This document shows positions 33,957 to 43,469 of a stretch of 57,932 nucleotides of DNA, one piece after another. The stretch's first letter is position 1. Every line of letters begins with the position of its first letter. The translations under genes and the position numbers were made by a program. The DNA comes from Candidatus Obscuribacterales bacterium. GTDB taxonomy: Bacteria > Cyanobacteriota > Vampirovibrionia > Obscuribacterales > Obscuribacteraceae. The stretch lies in NCBI GenBank assembly GCA_019746975.1, contig JAIERK010000093.1, positions 1-57,932 on the forward strand, in the 5' to 3' direction. Under the pieces are notes generated by a model. It ran no database searches, was not told the DNA's origin, and saw only the letters and a program-made list of their open reading frames with translations.

Positions 33957-35981
33957 CTAAATAGGCCTGTCCACTTTTCCCTCTGCGCTTAGCTCTTTGA
34001 CCCTTCGCTGCAGGGTCGCCGCTTCAGCGGCTTTCCCCTGGTGTGTGAGAATATCGATAAGCGGCGCCAGGATGTTGGTAAGGTCGGAATGTGAACGCCC
34101 GAGCTGTTTTTCCTTGATCGCGAGGGCGCGTTTGTAAAACTCTTCTGCTTTGGGAAGTTTTTCCTGCCAATGAAAAGTGGCGCCCAGGCAGAAGCAGCTG
34201 TAGCCGACTTCGGGATGCATGGTGCCGAGTGTCTGTTCCAGGCGCACAAGCGCTGCCATGAAATATCCTTCGGCTTCTTTGAACTGTTTTCGCTCGATCG
34301 CCATCTCTCCGAAGCGCTGAAGCAGCGCGCAGGTCTTTGGGTGCTGCGGACCAAGCGTCGTTTCATTTAGTTTGAGCGCTTTCTTGTACAAATCTTCGGC
34401 TTCGATGAAGCGACCTTCTTTCTTGTAGACGTCGGCTAGAAGCGAAATGTATTCGGAGATTTCGTAGTTCTCCTGACCGAATATACTCTGCGCGATCGTG
34501 AGTGCGAGCTGGTATTGTTGCATCGCCTCCTGATGCTTATGTTGTGCTTCGAACAGTTCACCGAGATTGCGATGGGTCTCGGCCATCTGCACTTGCAACT
34601 GTCCATTGCTGCGTTCGTGTTGAGCTAGAATTTTCAAGAACATCTCTTCGGCTTCTTCGAAGTTTTTCTGGCGGGTGAGGATGATCCCCAGATTTCGATA
34701 GTTCTCCGCTCCGACAAATGACGTGAAGAAGCGATGATGTTTTTCTATCAATTCAATCGCTTTGCGGTAAGTAGCCTCGGCCTCAGCCGTCTTTCTATTG
34801 GAAAAATAAGCGCTGCCCAGGATGGATAAACACATCGCGGTCTCGATGTGGTCTTCACCCTTTATCTCTTCTGTGATTGTAAGCGCCTTCTTGCAGAGTG
34901 ACTCAGCTTCGTCGTAGAGCCCGAGCTCGACTTTAAGCCTGGCAACGTCGGTGAGCAAGGTCGCCTTGATGTACTCATCCGGAAGTTTCTCGAGTATGTC
35001 GTTGGCGCGATTGAGCAGTACTTCCGCATCGGGATATCGAGACTGTTCTACCAGTATGTCGATCAGCGTTCTCAGGCAGTCGATGCGCAATTCGACGCCG
35101 GCATCTCCCATCAGTTCGACCAGTCGTAAGTAGCGTTGCGCCTGGACCTCGGCTTCGGCAAGATCGCCGTAGGCCGAATTGACAATGGCGAGAGAGGCGA
35201 TCGCCCGCTTCAGTAGCGGATGATCACGAGTCGTCTTTTCTTCCCGTGCTTCTATCTCTTTGTTGAGGAAAGCGATTGCATCCGTGAACCTGCTTTGCGA
35301 AATCAGAAGAGTGGTGTATCCAAAACAAACGTCCTGGAACGAACGTGAGTAGCTGTCCTTCTTAACAGCTTCAATACCCTGGAGAAAAACGATTTCTGAC
35401 CCTTCCAGATCGCCGGATAAATGAAGGAGCAGACCTTTGAAAAGTAAGGCGCCGCAACGAGAGTCGCCTTCGTAGATACCATATTTGGTGCACAACGCGA
35501 GGCAGCGGTCGATCAGTGGGTGTGCTTCCTCGAAATTCTCCTGGGCAAGATGGCTTGCGGCTCGCGCTGTCAGAGCTTGAATGTACTTTCCATCCTTTCG
35601 GTGGTTCGGACAATCGGCGATTTCGATAGCTCTGGCTATGTAATCTTCTGCTTCGAGGAACTCATCCGGCATCGATAGGCTGTCAATGTAGGCTAGATAT
35701 GCCGCGAGCAGAACCTTGGTTTCCTCTGGGTAGTGGTCTTCAATTGTGGTGATTGTATTTTGCAAAAGACTCTTGCTATCTTGTTTTCGCTCTTTCAAAA
35801 CCAGCAGTTCGGCAAGATCGAGAAGTAAGGGCAGGTATTGTTTATCAATAACTGCATCGCCGTTGTCGACCGATTCGAGAGCTTTCGCGAACGATTTTTC
35901 CGCTTCGCTCCAGAGCCCCTCCTGGAATTGTCGCCTGCCTGTCTGCCAGGTTTCTTCCGCGAGTTCAATACCGTGGTTCAT
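33957..35981 (-). CDS. Large TPR-repeat protein
   Basis: A 674-residue protein made almost wholly of tetratricopeptide repeats of the 42-residue TPR_12 (kinesin-light-chain-like) type: repeated LA-x-x-Y-x-x-x-x-x-x-x-EAE-x-x-x-x-KAL-x-I-x-E with G-x-x-H/P at the repeat joint, clearest from about residue 340 to 650. It is cytoplasmic (no signal). Its ATG overlaps the stop of the M23 peptidase gene as ATGA, so translation is probably coupled to that gene. The repeat solenoid suggests an assembly or adaptor protein linked to cell-wall work, an inference from coupling only. Confidence 0.88.
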   Translation of the reverse strand: MNHGIELAEETWQTGRRQFQEGLWSEAEKSFAKALESVDNGDAVIDKQYLPLLLDLAELLVLKERKQDSKSLLQNTITTIEDHYPEETKVLLAAYLAYIDSLSMPDEFLEAEDYIARAIEIADCPNHRKDGKYIQALTARAASHLAQENFEEAHPLIDRCLALCTKYGIYEGDSRCGALLFKGLLLHLSGDLEGSEIVFLQGIEAVKKDSYSRSFQDVCFGYTTLLISQSRFTDAIAFLNKEIEAREEKTTRDHPLLKRAIASLAIVNSAYGDLAEAEVQAQRYLRLVELMGDAGVELRIDCLRTLIDILVEQSRYPDAEVLLNRANDILEKLPDEYIKATLLTDVARLKVELGLYDEAESLCKKALTITEEIKGEDHIETAMCLSILGSAYFSNRKTAEAEATYRKAIELIEKHHRFFTSFVGAENYRNLGIILTRQKNFEEAEEMFLKILAQHERSNGQLQVQMAETHRNLGELFEAQHKHQEAMQQYQLALTIAQSIFGQENYEISEYISLLADVYKKEGRFIEAEDLYKKALKLNETTLGPQHPKTCALLQRFGEMAIERKQFKEAEGYFMAALVRLEQTLGTMHPEVGYSCFCLGATFHWQEKLPKAEEFYKRALAIKEKQLGRSHSDLTNILAPLIDILTHQGKAAEAATLQRRVKELSAEGKVDRPI

Positions 35982-36724
35982 TTTCCGTCATACTCTTTGT
36001 CTTCGCCATCGTCCGGGAGATCTTCTTCGTCTGTATCAACCGGCTTCGCATCTGGTCTCTGCATTCTTTGCAAGTTGTACTGCATCTGTGCTTGTGCGCG
36101 CGCCGATCTAAGAGCAGCCAGATAGCCGGGAACCTGCTTTAAAAAATCGAGCGGCTCGATGTATTCTGCGGTGTCGGCCTTGATTACGGTGTAGTGCAGG
36201 TGGACGCCTGTCGATCGACCGGTTGAGCCGGAATAGCCAATCACTCTTCCACGCTGCACCCACATGCCGGGTAAGACGCTGTAAGCGTTGAGGTGTCCGT
36301 TGATCGTTCTGACGTTGGGATAGGGATGGTAAACTTCTACTGCGACGCCCAGGTTGCCGCGATAACCTACGCGAGTGACGATTCCGTCAAGCAGGTTATA
36401 GACCTTGTCGTTGAGCTTGGCCGAAAGATCCACGCCGCTATGAAAGCTGTGTTTGCCGGTCACCGGATGACGTCGAAAACCAGCTCCGGAAGTAATTCTC
36501 CCGACGCCGACCGGAGAGTACACGATATCTTCACGCAACGGAGAGACGAGCACACTTGGAGCATAGTAGCCTTTGAAGTAGTAGCTCAGCACCGGCTCCG
36601 ACTCTAGAATCCACAGCAAAAAGCTGAAGCCCAGCGCGACCTGAAACAGCCTCTTTGCACTTGCTTGCCGGAACTCCACGCTTAACCTACGATCGAGTGG
36701 TTGCTGTTCAACTTTTATAGTCAT
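35978..36724 (-). CDS. M23 (LytM-type) peptidoglycan endopeptidase
   Basis: A 248-residue protein with an N-terminal membrane anchor (FQVALGFSFLLWIL, about 27-40), so the domain is outside the inner membrane. The M23 domain has zinc ligands in KHSFHSGVDLS near residue 95 (H-x3-D), the NGHL stretch and the final HLHYTV motif near 178. All expected ligands are present, so it may be an active endopeptidase cutting peptide cross-links. It ends in an acidic tail (DTDEEDLPDDGEDKEYDGK). The stop overlaps the start of the TPR gene by four bases. Confidence 0.9.
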   Translation of the reverse strand: MTIKVEQQPLDRRLSVEFRQASAKRLFQVALGFSFLLWILESEPVLSYYFKGYYAPSVLVSPLREDIVYSPVGVGRITSGAGFRRHPVTGKHSFHSGVDLSAKLNDKVYNLLDGIVTRVGYRGNLGVAVEVYHPYPNVRTINGHLNAYSVLPGMWVQRGRVIGYSGSTGRSTGVHLHYTVIKADTAEYIEPLDFLKQVPGYLAALRSARAQAQMQYNLQRMQRPDAKPVDTDEEDLPDDGEDKEYDGK

Positions 36725-36808
36725 ACCACCTTCAGAGATAGTTCCTTCTTTAAGTTAAACGGATTTGCCGATACGAAATTTCCGGGCACTAACAGTGAGA
36801 TTCAGCTA

Positions 36809-37267
36809 TTACAGCAGCTTGTTCGAGTCAGGATCGAAAATAATACCATCGACCAGCGCCTCCAGAGTTTCATCCAGACGGTTGAATATTTCTTCGTGGT
36901 CGTGAAACAACTCGGCAAGCTCATCTGGAAATGCTCCGCCAATCTTGAACCGGGCTTCACAAGTGGCGAGCACCGCCAATACCTGTTCCTGCGGTGAGTT
37001 ATTCGGGGTCGATCGGATAAGCTCCTGGGCCAACGCCTCTGCTTCTTTTTGGACGTGTGGTTCTGCTGTCATTCCAACCAGCACGGAAAATGTCCCGTCG
37101 TCTACGAGAATCGTCTCGCCGACTGATACGGCGCCGTCCTTGTAGAGCATGTCGTATTTATTGTCGATACTCACGCTTATTTCGTCGTCGCTGGAAAGAG
37201 CGCGCACAACCTCGTCGACGCTCGGCATCTTCGCCCTTCTGAAATAGATTAGTCGGCTATATTCCAT
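36809..37267 (-). CDS. Unknown small acidic protein downstream of gatB
   Basis: A 152-residue protein starting 16 bases after the gatB stop, so probably in one operon with it; ATG 37228 is an alternative start (MPSVDEVVRAL). The first half is beta-rich (EISVSIDNKYDMLYKDG, SVLVGMTAEPHV) and the second half helical and acidic (EAEALAQELIRS, AFPDELAELFHDHEEIFNRLDE). No signal, no membrane segment, no known motif. Co-location with gatB alone does not show a role in tRNA amidation. Confidence 0.7.
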   Translation of the reverse strand: MEYSRLIYFRRAKMPSVDEVVRALSSDDEISVSIDNKYDMLYKDGAVSVGETILVDDGTFSVLVGMTAEPHVQKEAEALAQELIRSTPNNSPQEQVLAVLATCEARFKIGGAFPDELAELFHDHEEIFNRLDETLEALVDGIIFDPDSNKLL

Positions 37268-37283
37268 GATAGATGCGTGGTAT

Positions 37284-38729
37284 TCAGGGTGTTTCGGCGG
37301 AGGGCAAGAGCTCGTCGAGCAACCGGTTGGTTAGCTCTGGATTTGCTTTTCCTTTGGACTCTTTCATGACCTCTCCGAAGAAGTACTGGCGAATCTTGGT
37401 CTTACCGCTCTTGTACTGTTCCACCTGAGCCACTGATCTCTTCAGCACGCTTTCAACCATGCTTCTGAGTGCTCCTTCGTCGTTTAGCTGTGAAAGTCCC
37501 TGTTGATCGATAATCTTACCGACCGTGCCGCCATTCTCGAGAAGCTCGGTCAACACCTTCTTGGCATTGGTCGAACCTAGCTTTCCGGAGTCTACTGCAG
37601 CCACCAGTTCGCTAAGTCCGGTGGGGCTGAGCTTGGTATCCAACAATTCCAATTTTGTATCGTTGAGATAGGCAGTGGTTGGGCCGATTAGCCAGTTGGC
37701 CACCGGCTTGGCCGGTGCCCCAAGCTTTTGCGTTTGATCAAAGAAGTCCGCTAACTCCTTCGATTCGACGAGCACCTGTGCGTCGTCTGTCGTTAATCCG
37801 AGTTGGCTGGTGTAACGTACACGGCGCGCTTCCGGAAGCTCGGGGAGCGTCTTTCTGAGCTCCTCTACCCAGTCTCTGCTGATCGAGAGTGGCACCAGAT
37901 CGGGCTCCGGAAAATAGCGATAGTCATGTGCCTCTTCCTTGGAGCGCATAGGGTGCGTGCAGCCGTCCGCCTCATTCCAAAGACGCGTTTCTTGAACAAC
38001 GCGATCGCCGTTCTCGAGCACACCGGTTTGTCGCTCGATCTCAGCTTGTATGGCTCGCTGAACTGCTCTAAAGCTATTCATGTTTTTTATCTCTGCTTTC
38101 GTTCCGAGCTCTGTGGCGCCGACTGGCCTTAGCGAAACGTTGGCGTCGCAACGGAAGCTTCCTTCCTCGAGGTTGCCATCGCAGGCATCGACGTAACGCA
38201 AAATATTTCTCAGCTCAGTAAGGTAGAGCTTTGCCTCGTCAGGACTGCTTAATTCCGGTTCGCTCACGATTTCGAGTAGTGGTACTCCAGATCTATTGAA
38301 GTCGACTAGACTGTAATCAGAGCCGTGCAGACCCGCCGCCCCCGCATGAACCAGCTTTCCGGCATCCTCTTCCAGATGGGCTCTGTGGATGCGAATCTTT
38401 TTGCCGTCGACATTAATGTGTCCGCCTTTGCAGACCGGGCTGTCATATTGCGATATCTGATAGCCTTTCGGCAGATCAGGGTAAAAGTAATTCTTTCTGT
38501 CGAACTTGGTCGAATCTGAAATCGTGCAGTTGAGAGCTAGGCCGGCTTTGATTGCGTGCTCCACCGCGGTCTTGTTGAGCACGGGCAGCACGCCCGGCAT
38601 ACCAAGGCAAATCTGACAGACGTGATCGTTCGGCATGGCGCCGAAATCGGTAGGGCAGCCGCAGAAAATTTTGGTTTTCGTTTTGAGCTGCGCGTGGACT
38701 TCCAGTCCTATAACGGCTTCGTACTTCAT
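37284..38729 (-). CDS. gatB: Asp-tRNA(Asn)/Glu-tRNA(Gln) amidotransferase subunit B
   Basis: A 481-residue GatB of normal length. MKYEAVIGLEVHAQLKTKTK at the start, FCGCPTDFGAMPN with CxC, VCQICLGMPGVLPVLN, KNYFYPDLPKGYQISQYD and the LLEIVSEPELSSPDEA stretch are diagnostic. The C-terminal YqeY-like tRNA-binding tail (FFGEVMKESKGKANPELTNR) is complete. With GatA and GatC, which are not in this window, it converts mischarged Glu-tRNA(Gln) or Asp-tRNA(Asn). I choose ATG 38729 over a TTG two codons earlier; GAGA lies about eight bases upstream. It heads a leftward operon with the 152-residue protein, and possibly the M23 and TPR genes. Confidence 0.97.
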   Translation of the reverse strand: MKYEAVIGLEVHAQLKTKTKIFCGCPTDFGAMPNDHVCQICLGMPGVLPVLNKTAVEHAIKAGLALNCTISDSTKFDRKNYFYPDLPKGYQISQYDSPVCKGGHINVDGKKIRIHRAHLEEDAGKLVHAGAAGLHGSDYSLVDFNRSGVPLLEIVSEPELSSPDEAKLYLTELRNILRYVDACDGNLEEGSFRCDANVSLRPVGATELGTKAEIKNMNSFRAVQRAIQAEIERQTGVLENGDRVVQETRLWNEADGCTHPMRSKEEAHDYRYFPEPDLVPLSISRDWVEELRKTLPELPEARRVRYTSQLGLTTDDAQVLVESKELADFFDQTQKLGAPAKPVANWLIGPTTAYLNDTKLELLDTKLSPTGLSELVAAVDSGKLGSTNAKKVLTELLENGGTVGKIIDQQGLSQLNDEGALRSMVESVLKRSVAQVEQYKSGKTKIRQYFFGEVMKESKGKANPELTNRLLDELLPSAETP

Positions 38730-39109
38730 AGTCAATCTCGCTTAACAGGAGATATATGTTAGATCGAAATCGCCATTATGATGCGCAAAGGCGCTTAATT
38801 TGAAACGAAATAATGCTTTTGTGAGGGTAGCCAAGCGTCAGCCTCTGATCGAGTTTGCGCTGTTGTTCAGCAGAGTTTCACTAATAATCTTCTCTGTCTC
38901 TCTAATGTCGTCGTGAAAGAGAAAGACGATGGCAGTCGCTGATAGCAAAACCTAAGCGCAGAGCCTCTGTCCAAGTGACTAAGTGCAAACAGAATAGAGC
39001 GGGGTGCAGATTGCGAAACTGGGATGATCAGGCGATGCAAAACCGAGATGATAGTGTCCGTGTAATTCTGGGCTGCCATCACCGGCGGTGCATGTTGAAG
39101 TCAGAACTC

Positions 39110-40504
39110 TTACGGCGTCGGTTGTTCTGTGCTAGGTTGTTGAGGAATTGGTGCGCCTTCGGTATCTGTTTTTGTCTCTACCCGCTCGTTTTTTTTCTCT
39201 ACGGAGCCGTCTGTCTTCTTCGTCTCCGTTTTCGTTTCTTTGGTTACATCGACTTTGCCTGGCCGACCGAACATGACGTGGAAAAGCGGTGCTCGTTTAC
39301 CCAGAATCTGATGAAGCTGCTTCGCGGATATATCCACATTGGTAGCGGCATCCTCGACTTTCTTTATTGTCTTGCGCAGATCTGTTTTGAACTCGGGTTC
39401 GGAGATGATGTTGTCGACCTTGGTTACCGCTTCTTTTGCATTGGTGACGATTTCTTTGATATCGGCTCGAAGTGCGGTATCCTCGGAAAGTTGGCTCAAG
39501 CCCTTCATCGAGTTGGATATGTCCAGTGTCGATTTGTTGACGCGGTCCAGCGCTGACAAGACATCCGTCCGCAAATCTCTGTCGGAAAGTGTCGTGTTGA
39601 GCTCCTTCATCGTGGCACGGATGGAGTCGGCAGTTTGTTTTGCGAGTTGCACCGTCGATTTGATGTCGCCCACTAACTGCGGATCGTTGAGCATCGTGTT
39701 GACTTTGGATGAGGTTTTACGCAGGTCTTTGCTCAAGTCGGAATAGCCGACGAGAGTATTCTTTCCTTGCTTGAAGAAGCTGTCAGCGCTACCCGCCACA
39801 TTACCGAATTTGACGGACGTCGTCTTGACACTCGCAGTGAGATCCGAGATTTTGTCCATATTCTTGTTGAGCTTGTTGGCGGCTTCGTTGATGTTCTTTA
39901 TCGTCTCGCCTGAATGTTGAAGCGCGTCTGCCAATCCGGATTGTGTCGATTCGTCGCTGATGCGGCCGATCATGCGATTGAGGTTGGTCGCTATTTTGTT
40001 GATCACGAGCTCCACCCGGACAGGATCATCTCCCACCACGACGGTGTCTGGATCGATTGGAGGTCTTGGCTCGTCGCCCGGCTTCTCTTCGGGGAGTGTT
40101 ATCTCGATGTATTTTGCGCCGACGAGACCAAGCGTCTGGATGGTGAAGGTGGATCCTTGCGGCACCGTGGCTTCTTCTGTCTTTATCTTGAGTCGGGCGA
40201 GCACTCTTCCCTTCCCTTCCAACTCGATTTTTTCAACAGTTCCGACCCTGACACCGTTGATGTTGACCGGTGCATTGTTGGCCAATCCTGCCACATCGTG
40301 GAATTGAACAGTAATCTTTTGGGGTGGATGCAAGATGGAAAATTGCTTCAACCATGCCTGACCGTACATCAAAAGCAGAAAAGCGAAGAATGTGAAGAGA
40401 CCAACGCGAACCTCAATGTTGGGCTTGTTGACAGGCCTGTTGATTGAAGCCGGTGCTTCTTTCTGTTTTGTCTCTTTGGGATTGGCGGTGGTCACGGTTC
40501 TCAC
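39110..40504 (-). CDS. MCE-family (MlaD-like) lipid transport protein
   Basis: A 464-residue protein from a GTG start with GAGGAACC directly upstream. One membrane segment (VGLFTFFAFLLLMYGQAW, about 34-51) anchors it; an MCE domain follows (about 60-150: KITVQFHDVAGLANNAPVNI, VRVGTVEKIEL, GLVGAKYIEI). A long helical region (about 170-400) with weak periodic repeats probably forms a tube or coiled coil, and the tail is Lys/Glu/Thr-rich (KETKTETKKTDGS). The single MCE domain plus helix fits MlaD-like proteins that carry phospholipids between membranes. It is the last gene of an MlaE-MlaF-MCE operon, 24 bases after the ATPase. Confidence 0.9.
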   Translation of the reverse strand: MRTVTTANPKETKQKEAPASINRPVNKPNIEVRVGLFTFFAFLLLMYGQAWLKQFSILHPPQKITVQFHDVAGLANNAPVNINGVRVGTVEKIELEGKGRVLARLKIKTEEATVPQGSTFTIQTLGLVGAKYIEITLPEEKPGDEPRPPIDPDTVVVGDDPVRVELVINKIATNLNRMIGRISDESTQSGLADALQHSGETIKNINEAANKLNKNMDKISDLTASVKTTSVKFGNVAGSADSFFKQGKNTLVGYSDLSKDLRKTSSKVNTMLNDPQLVGDIKSTVQLAKQTADSIRATMKELNTTLSDRDLRTDVLSALDRVNKSTLDISNSMKGLSQLSEDTALRADIKEIVTNAKEAVTKVDNIISEPEFKTDLRKTIKKVEDAATNVDISAKQLHQILGKRAPLFHVMFGRPGKVDVTKETKTETKKTDGSVEKKNERVETKTDTEGAPIPQQPSTEQPTP

Positions 40505-40528
40505 GGTTCCTCAGGTATTCCTACGATT

Positions 40529-41248
40529 TTACAAGAGTGTAGACATCATGGGACCCTCTCTTGTTGCATGCGCAAACTGCTTCATGTAAGGGTTTTCTGA
40601 ATTTACGGCTTCATCGGGGGTGCCTTCCCAGACAGATGTCCCGTCATGCATGAGCAGTATGCGATCGGTTGTGCGCGTCCAGGTAGAATATTGATGCGTG
40701 ACGACGATGCAAGCGGCATCGAGCTGTTGGCTGAGCTCAATCATATAGTCTTCGATCACTGTTGACATCACTGGATCCAGTCCGGTCGTGGGTTCGTCGT
40801 ATAAGATTATTTTCGGATCATTAACGATGGCGCGAGCAAAACTGGTTCGTTTTTGTTGACCGCCGGAAAGCTGTGTTGGATAGGCGTCGATATAGTCAGT
40901 CAGCCCAACCAAACGAAGCTTCTCTATGATAATGCCGTCCATCTGATCGTTACTGAGTTTGCGCCGTCTTAGCGCCAGTCTCAGATTCTCGCGTACCGTG
41001 AATGAGTTGAGCAAAGCCGAGCCCTGGAAGACGAGACCGATGTCGTCCGACCAACGAACCACCTCTCCTTCATCCGGAGTGAGCAGATCGCAGATCAGCT
41101 TGAGAATAGTGGATTTCCCGCAGCCTGAAGGACCAATCAGTCCAAGCATGTCTCCCTTGTAAACCTTGAAGCTGATGCCCTTGAGTATCTGGCGTTCGCC
41201 AAAAGATTTGTGAAGATTCACTATTTCTAGCATGGGCGGAAGCGGCAT
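40529..41248 (-). CDS. ABC transporter ATPase, MlaF-like
   Basis: A 239-residue ATPase from ATG 41248 with GAGG eight bases upstream. Walker A IGPSGCGKST near residue 37, signature QLSGGQQKR near 128, Walker B KIILYDEPTTGLDP near 150 and switch histidine in IVVTHQY near 187 are all present. With the permease encoded 12 bases upstream and the MCE protein encoded 24 bases downstream it should power lipid transport across the envelope. The Q-Q-K-R signature is typical of the Mla/Ttg2A subfamily. Confidence 0.93.
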   Translation of the reverse strand: MPLPPMLEIVNLHKSFGERQILKGISFKVYKGDMLGLIGPSGCGKSTILKLICDLLTPDEGEVVRWSDDIGLVFQGSALLNSFTVRENLRLALRRRKLSNDQMDGIIIEKLRLVGLTDYIDAYPTQLSGGQQKRTSFARAIVNDPKIILYDEPTTGLDPVMSTVIEDYMIELSQQLDAACIVVTHQYSTWTRTTDRILLMHDGTSVWEGTPDEAVNSENPYMKQFAHATREGPMMSTLL

Positions 41249-41260
41249 GGATAATCCTCG

Positions 41261-42070
41261 TTAGCGTGGAGCGTATGTCAACGAGGTGACGATGTAGTTG
41301 AATACGAAGATCAGCGTCATCGTCCATACGACGGTTCGGGTTGTCGCGATGCCTACATCCTCGGCGCCGCCTCTGGTGTTTAAACCGATAGCACATGAAA
41401 ACATGATGACGATGGTGGCATTGATTTCGGATTTAAGAAAATGGGTGAGGAAGTCGCGATCGAGAATCGTCTGCTTAACTGAGTCGAGAAATGTCGCTGC
41501 AGGAAGATTAGCCGCCACGCCCGCAATGTAAACTCCAGCGACCAAACCGATCGCCATAGCGTAAACCGACAACACTGACATCATCACTAGACCGGCTATG
41601 TATCTCGGCACTACGAGGAATTGAATGGGGCTTACGCGCATGACTTTGAGCGCATCGATCTGCTCGGTCACTACCATCGTGGCAAGCTCTGCCGCGACTG
41701 ACGAGCCAACACGACCAGCCACCATGACGCCGGCTGTGATCGGCCCGATCTCACGAATGAGCGCGAGTGAGACGACGCCGCCGATTGCGGTGTCGGCACC
41801 AAAGAGCACCAGCTCCCGTGAGATTTGCAAAGACATTGCAAATCCCGTGAAAAGTGCGGTAATAGCAACAACTACGAAGGACTTAACGCCGATCATGTAG
41901 GCCTGGCGCCACGTCTCTATGTGGTCGAAATCTCCGCGAACAATGTAACCCATCGTCGCGATCCACATTCTGATCACCTGTCCGATCAGCTCGATACCGA
42001 CAGTCACCTGCTCTTCAAAGAAGAGCCAGGGGTTAAACCAAGTTTTCCGATTTTTCAATGCTGAGGTCAT
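41261..42070 (-). CDS. MlaE-like ABC permease
   Basis: A 269-residue integral membrane protein of the MlaE/DUF140 family: five to six hydrophobic helices, LVLFGADTAIGGVVSLALI (about 89-107), the conserved REIGPITAGVMVAGRVGSS (about 108-126), EQIDALKVMRVSPIQFLVVP (about 138-157) and GLNTRGGAEDVG near the C-terminus. It forms the membrane part of the MCE-linked lipid transporter with the next two genes. No strong ribosome site precedes ATG 42070. Confidence 0.93.
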   Translation of the reverse strand: MTSALKNRKTWFNPWLFFEEQVTVGIELIGQVIRMWIATMGYIVRGDFDHIETWRQAYMIGVKSFVVVAITALFTGFAMSLQISRELVLFGADTAIGGVVSLALIREIGPITAGVMVAGRVGSSVAAELATMVVTEQIDALKVMRVSPIQFLVVPRYIAGLVMMSVLSVYAMAIGLVAGVYIAGVAANLPAATFLDSVKQTILDRDFLTHFLKSEINATIVIMFSCAIGLNTRGGAEDVGIATTRTVVWTMTLIFVFNYIVTSLTYAPR

Positions 42071-42537
42071 TTCGCCATTTTATTGGGTTCTGCCAAACAA
42101 TCCATGAGTATAGCGAAAGGATTCGGTAAAACCCGCTGAAATTGAACTGTTTGGCAACTGTTGGTTTTGCTTGATTTGTCAAGTAATTACCACCCCATTT
42201 CATAGCACGAGCTTGTGAATCCGACGAGTTTTCAAGAGGCGACCGAATACAAAAATCGCGACACGGACACCATTGGCCTGACTGAGCGGCGGTGAAACTT
42301 CGCCCGTCGCGCCTGGGCTGGCTGCCTATTGCTGTCTGGCCGGCTGAGTCGAGTGCGGCGGTCCGGTTTTCGCATCGGTTGTTTTTTTTAGGAGGGACAG
42401 CGTTTCGCTAAACCTGATTCTGCCAAGCGGAAGTGGGGTCAGCGCCGTTGCCGATCAGATCCTGTCAGCGAAAACGTGGACGGTTTATACCCCAAAGTTT
42501 TGTCGTTGTCTAGTAAGCAGTGACTGAGCGCCCTTCA
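42071..42537. other. Spacer upstream of the Mla-like operon
   Basis: About 470 bases without a gene. It should contain the promoter of the leftward lipid-transport operon; I see no clear -35/-10 pair. Confidence 0.4.
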
Positions 42538-43326
42538 CTATTCTGGTGAAAACAGTTCACAGACGAATATAGTGCCATGAGAATTATAGGCAATTCCCAT
42601 GCCGCCTAGGCTGACATCGGTGCTAAGCATGTTGGCCTTGTGTCCCGGGGAATGAAAAAGAGAGTTGTCCGCGGCCTCTACGGTGGCAATGCTGTCCTGG
42701 CGAAGCGAAGTGTAGTTGATATTTTCGCGAACCGGCTGCGGGTAGCCGGCGGCTCGGGCTCGTCCGTTGGAGTCTAACCCTTCCGGGTTTACATGGCCGA
42801 AGTATTTGCGTTTGCACATATCTTCTGCGTGTGCTCGTGCGATCTGTGCCAGACTGCTGTTCGGACGCAGTGCGGGAAGACCCGCTTCCTGCCGGTGGCG
42901 GTTGACCAGGTCGAGCAAACGACTCTCTAATTCGGAGTTCGGCTTCATCACTACGGCCTGAGACTCTCGAGATGCTTTCCCGCCAGAGGAAGGGGATGAT
43001 GTTGCCGAAACGCTGTGGTAGTTAGAAGAGGATTTCAAGGATTTGAAGTTGCCGACCTGGTCTCGCAGTGCTCCAACTAGTTTCAATACTTCTCTGTTGA
43101 CATCGTCTTCAGAAGCGCCGTTCTGGATCTGAACGTCGATTTGTTTGAGCGCATCTTCGTAGGGCTTTGTTCCAAACCCAGCTTTCTTTGCCTTGTTTAG
43201 ATAAACCGATATCTCCTTGCGCTTCTCGAGGCAAGGACCAGGTAAGAGTTCATCTTCTGCATGAGCAGAAGACAGACTCGCAAGCAAGGCGGTAACAGTC
43301 AAGGCGCGGGTTAGATTTGAGATCAT
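42538..43326 (-). CDS. Secreted CAP/SCP-domain (YkwD-like) protein
   Basis: A 262-residue protein with a Sec signal (SNLTRALTVTALLASLSSAHA, cleavage near residue 23). Residues 25-95 are helical and polar, a Ser-rich linker follows (about 100-120), and the CAP domain fills residues 130-262: LLDLVNRHRQEAGLPALRP, ARAHAEDMCKRKYFGHVNPE, GENI-like RENINY, and HSPGHKANML. The domain is complete. Bacterial CAP proteins are secreted or surface proteins of uncertain activity. It is a single-gene leftward unit. Confidence 0.9.
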   Translation of the reverse strand: MISNLTRALTVTALLASLSSAHAEDELLPGPCLEKRKEISVYLNKAKKAGFGTKPYEDALKQIDVQIQNGASEDDVNREVLKLVGALRDQVGNFKSLKSSSNYHSVSATSSPSSGGKASRESQAVVMKPNSELESRLLDLVNRHRQEAGLPALRPNSSLAQIARAHAEDMCKRKYFGHVNPEGLDSNGRARAAGYPQPVRENINYTSLRQDSIATVEAADNSLFHSPGHKANMLSTDVSLGGMGIAYNSHGTIFVCELFSPE

Positions 43327-43469
43327 CGCTTTTATCGTACCAGAATGCGGTTTGTCCCAGAGGGAAGGCTAATCTGAGGGGTAGTTTTCCCATCGACATC
43401 AACCCCATCTCATCGTACTGTTAGGGACGTGATTGAGCAGATCTGAATGGCATCTGGCGGAAGGCGATA